From the NCBI GenBank assembly GCA_009392075.1, contig VFHG01000097.1:1-11446 (forward strand): DNA of 11,446 bases. Reading direction: 5' to 3'. Position numbers and translations under genes: made by a program. The notes below the pieces were generated by a model that was not told the DNA's origin, made no database searches, and was given only the letters and a program-made list of their open reading frames with translations. The DNA is from SAR202 cluster bacterium (GTDB lineage Bacteria; Chloroflexota; Dehalococcoidia; UBA3495). This document shows, in pieces, positions 7,039 to 11,446 of the stretch (position 1 is its first letter; each line of letters begins with the position of its first letter).

Positions 7039-7052
7039 GGGTAGCAACCCCT
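7037..7052 (+). terminator. Possible weak terminator hairpin after the MetE-like gene
   Basis: AGGGGT (7037-7042) and ACCCCT (7047-7052) form a 6-pair stem with a 4-base loop AGCA, starting within the stop codon. It is followed by TCTCTGG rather than a true U-tract, so it is at best weak. It lies between convergent genes, where it could act on either transcript. Confidence 0.3.
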
Positions 7053-7086
7053 TCTCTGGCGTCAGGGGAAACAGAGCATCTCGGCT

Positions 7087-7284
7087 TCAGTCTTGCTGGG
7101 AAATTTTAAAACTAAAAGTCACGGTGCGGGTGATGGTCCCGTCGGAGTCACGATCGGAACCGTACTCCTCCGCAGATAACCGAAGTTCCATGCCTAGGCC
7201 GCGCATGTCATTAGCCAGGGCTTCCACCCTGCGGCGGACCTCGGCTATGTCTTGGTCAAGTTCTGATTGGTCGTTTGTCGCCAT
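7087..7284 (-). CDS. Small hypothetical protein with an N-terminal heptad-like helix
   Basis: I do not recognise this 65-residue protein. Residues 7-40 (from SELDQDIAEVRRRVEALAND onward) look like an amphipathic helix with heptad-like hydrophobic spacing, a candidate short coiled coil. The C-terminal third (GTITRTVTFSFKIS) alternates like a beta strand. It is acidic, with no signal peptide or membrane segment. The start ATG is 7284; an in-frame stop lies two codons upstream, so it cannot be longer. There is no convincing Shine-Dalgarno. It lies 84 bases after the SDR gene on the same strand and is the last gene of that run, converging with the MetE-like gene. Protein-like composition argues for a real gene, but short length and poor start signals leave doubt. 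Confidence 0.5.
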   Translation of the reverse strand: MATNDQSELDQDIAEVRRRVEALANDMRGLGMELRLSAEEYGSDRDSDGTITRTVTFSFKISQQD

Positions 7285-7337
7285 GGGTCAGTTGAACACC
7301 TAAAGAGGGCGCAGTGCTCCCATTTTCCAGCTCCGCA

Positions 7338-7365
7338 CCCCAAAATTACAGGGCAGTATTTGGGG
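7338..7365 (-). other. Hairpin just after the SDR stop codon
   Basis: CCCCAAA (7338-7344) and TTTGGGG (7359-7365) form a 7-pair stem with a 14-base loop, starting 3 bases past the SDR stop on the minus strand. No U-tract follows, so it is not a standard intrinsic terminator. It might stabilise the upstream message's 3' end or separate the SDR from the small downstream gene. Confidence 0.3.
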
Positions 7366-7368
7366 CCG

Positions 7369-8187
7369 TTAGTAGTAGACCGCATTCCCGGTGCCGCCGC
7401 CGGCCATTATGACCTCTCCCGTCACGGCCCACGATTTGTCCGATGCCAGGTAGGCCGTCAGATAGCCGATCTCTGAAGCGTCGACCATCCGGTTGATGTG
7501 GTTGGTCCGGGGCGATCCATCAGTGAAATCGTGGGCCTCTGCGTCCGCGGGACTCATTCCCAATTCCTTTCCGCGGGCCTCCATCAAGCTGATTGTGCGC
7601 TCGGTGCGGGTCATTCCGGGGTGGATACAATTAACGGTGATGCCGAATTTGCCCACCTGGGTGGCCAGGGTCTTGGTCATGTGGACCAGCGATACGTTAC
7701 GGGCGCCGCCGCTCAGGTTGCCTGCGTTCCGGGCATTGCCCCCGCTGATGTTGATGATCCGGCCCCAAGGCTGTTCTTTCAAGTAGGGAAGCGCCGCCCT
7801 GGCGCAGCGAAGCGCGCCGACATACTTGACATCAAAGTCGCCCAGCAACTCCTCATCTACTACGGTGTCTATGGGGCCGACCGCTCCCGGGGAGCCGCCG
7901 GGCAACGAAGCGCTGTTGACCAGGATATCCAGGCCGCCCAATTGCTTGGCCGCCTCGGCCATCACCCGGTCAACGTCTTCCCGGGAGGTCACATCAAGGA
8001 CCATGGGAATGACCCGCCGGCCGGTGATGTCTTCGATCTCTTTAGCCGCCTCATCCAACGCGGACTTGGTCCGGGATGCGATGACCACATCCACGCCCTC
8101 TCGAGCCAATTCTAGGGCGATAGCTTTGCCGATACCACGGCTGCCGCCGCCCACAAATGCGCGCTTGTCCTTCAGTCCTAGGTCCAT
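7369..8187 (-). CDS. Divergent short-chain dehydrogenase/reductase (SDR), degenerate active site
   Basis: The 272-residue protein has the classical SDR layout: N-terminal nucleotide-binding loop GGGSRGIGKA (13-22), an Arg after strand 2 (ASRT, 37-40) that suggests NADP preference, VLDV (63-66), LVNSAS (89-94, for NNAG), RIINIS (143-148) with the catalytic Ser position, and NCIHPG (186-191) after strand 6. The usual YxxxK is not there: where YSASK is expected before the VVHMTKTLA-like helix, this protein reads GGARN (160-164), so both the Tyr and Lys are absent. It may be a non-canonical oxidoreductase or a non-catalytic relative. ATG 8187 is preferred over an upstream in-frame start (8346) because GAGGAG lies 7 bases before it and homology begins there. 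It follows the MFS gene on the same strand by 106 bases and has its own candidate promoter. The substrate is unknown. Confidence 0.88.
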   Translation of the reverse strand: MDLGLKDKRAFVGGGSRGIGKAIALELAREGVDVVIASRTKSALDEAAKEIEDITGRRVIPMVLDVTSREDVDRVMAEAAKQLGGLDILVNSASLPGGSPGAVGPIDTVVDEELLGDFDVKYVGALRCARAALPYLKEQPWGRIINISGGNARNAGNLSGGARNVSLVHMTKTLATQVGKFGITVNCIHPGMTRTERTISLMEARGKELGMSPADAEAHDFTDGSPRTNHINRMVDASEIGYLTAYLASDKSWAVTGEVIMAGGGTGNAVYY

Positions 8188-8194
8188 GTTATGT

Positions 8195-8200
8195 CTCCTC
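8195..8200 (-). promoter_or_regulatory. Shine-Dalgarno fixing the SDR start
   Basis: GAGGAG on the minus strand lies 7 bases before the ATG at 8187. It excludes the upstream in-frame start at 8346, whose 53 extra residues are rich in Cys, His and Arg, look non-coding and overlap the end of the MFS gene. Confidence 0.65.
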
Positions 8201-8246
8201 AATATCCGTTGAATGGCCCCTGAATTTGCTCCTCCGTGCTGGGCGC

Positions 8247-8275
8247 ATTCTACACAACGCCCGAATCTGCGGCAA
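8247..8275 (-). promoter_or_regulatory. Candidate sigma70-type promoter for the SDR gene
   Basis: On the minus strand TTGCCG (8275-8270; 4 of 6 match to TTGACA) and TAGAAT (8252-8247; 5 of 6 match to TATAAT) are separated by exactly 17 bases. Transcription would begin near 8240, giving a leader of about 50 bases that carries the GAGGAG site. It lies in the spacer after the MFS gene, so the SDR could be transcribed separately. This is inferred from consensus only. Confidence 0.4.
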
Positions 8276-8293
8276 TCGGACTGATGACTGTGC

Positions 8294-9544
8294 CTACGGC
8301 ACTCGGGGCAACTCCCCCACCGGTTGCACCACAGGAGAGCTACCACCTGGCCTCGCCTTAATCAGCGCCAGCACCGACAGCACCGGCAGGGCCATCATCA
8401 CCACCACGCCCAAGGTGTAGGTGCCGGTCAAATCGTGGAAGATGGCCAGGGGCAGCGGTCCGATCGCCGATGCGCAGAAGTTGATGGTCATGGCCGACCC
8501 TTGGACCCGGCCTAGACCGTGGCGTCCGTAGTAATGGGCCCAGATGACACCCTGCACTATGTGGTGCGCACCTCCGGCAACTCCCATCACCAGCACGTAG
8601 ACCACCGCCATGAATACGGAATCCACAGCCACCACCAGTACCAACGCGGCCAATAGCGACACCATGGAAAAGGCGTAAAGGTACTTGGGTCCGATGCGGT
8701 CCACCACGAATCCGGCCAGCAGCGAACTGACGGCCGAAGAACCGGAAAAAATCACGAACACTCCAGCGGCCAGGGTGGCGCTCAGCCCCTTCTCTTCGAA
8801 GATCGAGGTCTGGTGGAAGACTAGCGCGGTGGAGACCAGGCCCGGCGTGCCCAGCGACAACGCCAATAACCAGAAATCCATCGAGTTGAAGACCCCTCGG
8901 TTCCTCACTAAACCGGAAGCCGCCTGCCGCGTCTCGGAGACCGGAGGCTCAGATGAACCGTCCGGGTGCAGTCCCAGGTCTTCGGGACGGTTTCTAACCA
9001 CCAAGAGAGTCACTGGGATGATCAAGGCGATAGCTACCACCCCGATCACGCCATAGGCCTCCCGCCAGCCGAAGTTCACGATCAGGTACCTGGCAAAGGG
9101 AGGGAATATGGCGCTGGACATGACCGCTCCCAGGCCCATCATGGCAATGGCCTTTCCCCGCCGCGAGACGAACCACTGGTTCACCAGCAGGATGGAGTTG
9201 ATGTTCAGCGACCCTTGCCCCAGCGCGCGCAGACTAGCGAAGGCTATGTAGAACAGGACGATGTTGGTGGCGGTCGCCATGCCAAAACAGGCCACACCGA
9301 AGCCCAGACCAACAGCCACAAGCATCGTCCTAGGGCCATACAGGTCGGCCAACCGGCTCACGATGGCCACTAGGATAGCGCTCATGCCGGTGCTGGCCAT
9401 GTACAACCCGGAGATACCGGGGCGCGACAGGCCGGTGTCCTCGATTATGGAATCGATGAAAATCGAGAACACATAAGATTGGCCGGGTCCGCTACTGAAG
9501 ACCACCAGGCCCGCCGCACCCACGATGAACCATCCGTAGAACAT
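8294..9544 (-). CDS. MFS transporter, monocarboxylate/oxalate-formate-like
   Basis: This 416-residue major facilitator protein should lie in the cytoplasmic membrane with 12 helices. It begins FYGWFIVGAAGLVVF, the opening of helix 1 common in the monocarboxylate porter and oxalate:formate antiporter groups. Motif A-like loops follow helix 2 (SRLADLYGPR, residues 63-72) and helix 8 (AGFVVDRIGPK). QWFVSRRGKAIAMMGLG (123-139) and the central loop start VVRNRPEDLGLHPDG (182-196) are also family features. About 40 polar residues form the loop between the two six-helix halves. The start ATG 9544 lacks a clear Shine-Dalgarno, but helix 1 begins right after it. The substrate cannot be read from sequence; a small organic acid is a guess from family resemblance. 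It is divergent from the gene at 9721 and upstream of the SDR gene. Confidence 0.87.
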   Translation of the reverse strand: MFYGWFIVGAAGLVVFSSGPGQSYVFSIFIDSIIEDTGLSRPGISGLYMASTGMSAILVAIVSRLADLYGPRTMLVAVGLGFGVACFGMATATNIVLFYIAFASLRALGQGSLNINSILLVNQWFVSRRGKAIAMMGLGAVMSSAIFPPFARYLIVNFGWREAYGVIGVVAIALIIPVTLLVVRNRPEDLGLHPDGSSEPPVSETRQAASGLVRNRGVFNSMDFWLLALSLGTPGLVSTALVFHQTSIFEEKGLSATLAAGVFVIFSGSSAVSSLLAGFVVDRIGPKYLYAFSMVSLLAALVLVVAVDSVFMAVVYVLVMGVAGGAHHIVQGVIWAHYYGRHGLGRVQGSAMTINFCASAIGPLPLAIFHDLTGTYTLGVVVMMALPVLSVLALIKARPGGSSPVVQPVGELPRVP

Positions 9545-9676
9545 GCGGCGGCCTGGTTTAGCTGGATTCTCGGTAGGGGCTGCGATGGCTGGGTCCTTCG
9601 AATGCGTTCTGGTTCGGGCAACGCCTAATACTACGCCAGATGCCTTTCCCGTGTTCCCCGTTACGTCAACCTGGGA

Positions 9677-9682
9677 TATAGT
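9677..9682 (+). promoter_or_regulatory. Possible -10 element for the gene at 9721
   Basis: TATAGT is a 5 of 6 match to the sigma70 -10 box and lies about 40 bases before the start codon. The -35 position, 17 bases upstream, reads TTCCCC (3 of 6), so support is weak. It is in the 176-base spacer between divergent genes, where a promoter for this strand is expected. I found no convincing counterpart for the divergent MFS gene. Confidence 0.27.
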
Positions 9683-9720
9683 GTTTGCGGCAAGAATACC
9701 GACGACAGATGGGAGACAAA

Positions 9721-10383
9721 ATGCCCGCCAAAAAAGGGACCGGACTGCTTATGGTCTGGTGCGACGTTCCCGAAGACCAGGAAGACGAGTTCAACCGCTG
9801 GTACAACGAAGAACACATCGCTGAGATCCTCACGGTTCCAGGCGTGCTTGATGCCGCCCGCTATGAGGCGGTGAAGGGCGGGCCCAAGCACCTGGCCTGC
9901 TACGAGTTGGAAAGCCCCGCCGCGGTCCTGGGTGACGGCTTTACCAAGCGTACCAAGTCCAAGTGGAGCGAGACCATGGGGCCGACGCTCATTGGCCAGA
10001 ATTTCTTCAACCCACTCTACCAGATGATCTTCCCAGACTCGGTCTCCGGTGAGATGGAGAACAGCGGCATGGCCCCGGCGCTACAGATCGGCCGCATGAA
10101 CATCCCCGTCGAACGAACTGAGAAATGGAACCAGTGGTACAACTCGACCTTCGTGCCCAATTTCGAAAAGGTGCCTGGTTGCATCCGGGGCCGCAGATTC
10201 AAGACTGTGCGCGGCGAAGACCCCTTGTATTCGGTGGTCTACGAGTTTGAGAACGAGAACGTCTCTCAGACTCCAGAGTGGGAGGCCCAATTGGACGCCG
10301 ACCCCAAGAACGCCGACATGCGCGCTCTGATCAGCCACGGCTCCGGCTCACCCAGCATCTTCAGAAAGACCTTCGAGCTTTAG
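9721..10383 (+). CDS. Tandem dimeric alpha/beta-barrel (EthD-like) protein
   Basis: The 220-residue protein contains two copies of a ferredoxin-like alpha/beta module. Copy 1 (about 8-65) has FNRWYNEEHIAEIL then VPGVLDAARYE; copy 2 (about 120-178) has WNQWYNSTFVPNFE then VPGCIRGRRFK. The two 26-residue cores are the same length and share Asn, Trp-Tyr-Asn, Val-Pro-Gly and Arg at matching positions. Such modules occur in EthD-like and related dimeric alpha/beta-barrel proteins linked to breakdown of organic compounds, often without a proven reaction. ATG 9721 is chosen because GGGAG (9711-9715) precedes it by 5 bases; in-frame ATGs at 9685 and 9709 lie before or across that site. No signal peptide. 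It lies 30 bases before the MBL-fold gene and is probably co-transcribed with it. The fold is fairly sure, the function unknown. Confidence 0.75.
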   Translation: MPAKKGTGLLMVWCDVPEDQEDEFNRWYNEEHIAEILTVPGVLDAARYEAVKGGPKHLACYELESPAAVLGDGFTKRTKSKWSETMGPTLIGQNFFNPLYQMIFPDSVSGEMENSGMAPALQIGRMNIPVERTEKWNQWYNSTFVPNFEKVPGCIRGRRFKTVRGEDPLYSVVYEFENENVSQTPEWEAQLDADPKNADMRALISHGSGSPSIFRKTFEL

Positions 10384-10413
10384 GTTTTACGACTGGCCCA
10401 TACGGAGAGAAAA

Positions 10414-11214
10414 ATGCTTAAACACATAGTCAACGTCGGCGACGCCGAACTGATCTCGCTCAATGACAACCTGCCCATCAGGTCGCCGTTCGTGGCCTTT
10501 CCCCATACCACGATCGAGCAATGGAACGAATATCCAGAACTGATGGCAGACCACGAAAACGGCTACCACCGCTGGGGCTCGCTGGCCATCCGCTCCTCTG
10601 GCAAGCTGATCTTGGTGGACACGGGTATGCAGGGCGAAGGTTGCTATCTCTTGGACGACATGAAAAGGAAAGGGATCGACCGCGAGGCGGTGGACATCGT
10701 GGTCTTCACACACGTCCATCCCGACCACGTGGGCTGGAACTACACCGACGGAAAGCCCAACTTCCCCAACGCCAGGTTTCTGGTGCCTCAGAAAGATTGG
10801 GACTACTGGACCAAGCCTGAGAACATCAACACGGTTGAATACGTGGTCCCTCAGGTCCTACCACTAAAAGAGAACGGAGTGATGGACCTGATTGACGGCG
10901 AGTACGAGATAACGCCAGAACTTACCACCTACCCAACCCCCGGCCATACGCCCGGTCACACGTCCATCCGGGTGACTTCCAAAGGTGAGCACGCATTCAT
11001 TCTGGGCGATGTGGCCCACAGCCCGATCCAAGCCCACTACACCGATTGGTGTCCTGAGTTCGACATAATCCCAGACATGGCCCGCTCGACCAGGCACGCC
11101 GTCATCGACATGCTGGAAGCCGAAGGGACATTGGTCTCGGCCGGCCACTTCCCCGACCCCGGCTTTGGCCGTTTCGTCCGGGGCGAAGAGCGCCGCTTTT
11201 GGCAGGGGCTCTAG
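10414..11214 (+). CDS. MBL-fold metallo-hydrolase (lactonase-like)
   Basis: The 266-residue protein is a metallo-beta-lactamase-fold hydrolase. Metal ligands can be assigned by family comparison: His100, His102, Asp104 and His105 in THVHPDHVGW, His178 in PTPGHTPGH, Asp199 in LGDVAHSP and His245 in SAGHFPDPG. This full set suits a two-metal site. LILVDTG (65-71) is the strand that precedes it, and HTPGHTSIRV resembles N-acyl-homoserine-lactone lactonases and related lactonases, but the substrate is not determined. There is no signal peptide, so it is probably cytoplasmic. The start ATG follows GGAGAG (10404-10409) at good spacing. It lies 30 bases after the alpha/beta-barrel gene and 9 bases before the DinB-like gene, so the three probably form one transcript. 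Lactone or ester opening in a catabolic route would fit the context, as inference. Confidence 0.88.
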   Translation: MLKHIVNVGDAELISLNDNLPIRSPFVAFPHTTIEQWNEYPELMADHENGYHRWGSLAIRSSGKLILVDTGMQGEGCYLLDDMKRKGIDREAVDIVVFTHVHPDHVGWNYTDGKPNFPNARFLVPQKDWDYWTKPENINTVEYVVPQVLPLKENGVMDLIDGEYEITPELTTYPTPGHTPGHTSIRVTSKGEHAFILGDVAHSPIQAHYTDWCPEFDIIPDMARSTRHAVIDMLEAEGTLVSAGHFPDPGFGRFVRGEERRFWQGL

Positions 11215-11223
11215 CGAACATCC

Positions 11224-11446
11224 ATGACTTCAAAGCGAATTAGCGACGACTCCCCGGCAGTCCTACTATTTCCTCAGTTCAAGTCTGAACTGTACCGGAC
11301 GGCCGCGTCTGAGGTGGCCGGACTGAGCGAGGATCAACTGGATTTCGAATCCGACAATTGGGGCTGGAGCGAGTGGAGCATCCGCCGCCACCTTAGCCAT
11401 ATGGCGTCGGGCAACTTCCGCTGGTTCTGGCAGCGGTGGGGACTTC
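11224..11446 (+). CDS. DinB-like (DinB_2 / YfiT type) protein, 3' partial
   Basis: The frame from ATG 11224 stays open to the window edge, giving 74 residues. After a polar start, an amphipathic helix (LLFPQFKSELYRTAASEVAG) is followed by GLSEDQLDF and then WGWSEWSIRRHLSHMAS. The latter has the W-S-I-R-x-x-L-x-H-M pattern of the DinB/YfiT four-helix bundle, in which this His is usually a metal ligand. Bacterial members are putative metal-dependent enzymes, some thiol (bacillithiol, mycothiol) transferases. The gene starts 9 bases after the MBL-fold gene without a clear Shine-Dalgarno, consistent with an operon. The end is not visible, so length and remaining ligands cannot be judged. Confidence 0.68.
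   Translation, partial: MTSKRISDDSPAVLLFPQFKSELYRTAASEVAGLSEDQLDFESDNWGWSEWSIRRHLSHMASGNFRWFWQRWGL

Noticed and set aside
7498..8115. A 205-codon open frame on the plus strand opposite the SDR.
   Set aside because: It is the antisense shadow of a gene whose SDR motifs are unmistakable; it has no ribosome site and no recognisable domain.
8188..8346. A 53-residue N-terminal extension of the SDR to 8346.
   Set aside because: It overlaps the MFS gene end, has a non-protein-like Cys/His/Arg-rich composition and ignores the GAGGAG site 7 bases before ATG 8187.
9664..9669. TTGACG on the minus strand as the -35 box of the MFS gene.
   Set aside because: It is a 5 of 6 match, but the positions 16-18 bases downstream show no -10-like hexamer.
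1..11446. tRNA or rRNA genes, CRISPR arrays, insertion sequences, attachment sites.
   Set aside because: Reading both strands I saw no spaced direct repeats, terminal inverted repeats, transposase or integrase motifs, or tRNA-like cloverleaf with a T-loop consensus.

Overview
The window is GC-rich bacterial DNA with tightly packed, overlapping genes. It carries anaerobic-type corrin-ring genes (cbiD, cbiG), a short MetE-like methyltransferase, and a set of SDR, MFS, dimeric alpha/beta-barrel, MBL-fold and DinB genes. Together these recall uncultured Chloroflexota (Dehalococcoidia/SAR202-like) genomes. This placement is inference from gene content; no rRNA or other marker gene is present.

Region 1 (1-5106, + strand) is an adenosylcobalamin corrin-ring operon in the order cbiD (5' end outside the window), cbiT, cbiL, cbiF, cbiG, cbiH. 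Most junctions overlap (cbiD/cbiT 8 bp, cbiL/cbiF 4 bp, cbiF/cbiG 20 bp), which implies one translationally coupled transcript. These enzymes carry out the C20, C17, C11 and C1 methylations, the C15 methylation with C12 decarboxylation, and the opening of the delta-lactone. cbiE, cbiC, cbiJ, cbiA and a cobaltochelatase are not in the window and would have to lie upstream or elsewhere.

Region 2 (5107-5892) holds a non-coding spacer, then a single-domain response-regulator receiver that starts at a TTG behind a very strong Shine-Dalgarno. A single missing base near 5465-5475 breaks its frame. A leader with an imperfect hairpin follows.

Region 3 (5893-7038, + strand) is a stand-alone MetE C-terminal-type (cobalamin-independent methionine synthase family) protein with the zinc ligands intact.

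Region 4 (7087-9544, - strand) reads MFS transporter, then a divergent short-chain dehydrogenase lacking the usual Tyr/Lys catalytic pair, then a 65-residue hypothetical protein. A plausible sigma70-type promoter lies between the MFS and SDR genes.

Region 5 (9721-11446, + strand) is a probable three-gene run: a tandem dimeric alpha/beta-barrel protein, an MBL-fold hydrolase, and the start of a DinB-like protein cut by the window edge. Regions 4 and 5 are divergent across about 175 bp and look like a small uptake/catabolic locus of unknown substrate.

I found no tRNA, rRNA, CRISPR array, insertion sequence or recognisable riboswitch. The most unusual observations are the frameshifted receiver and the SDR with a degenerate active site.
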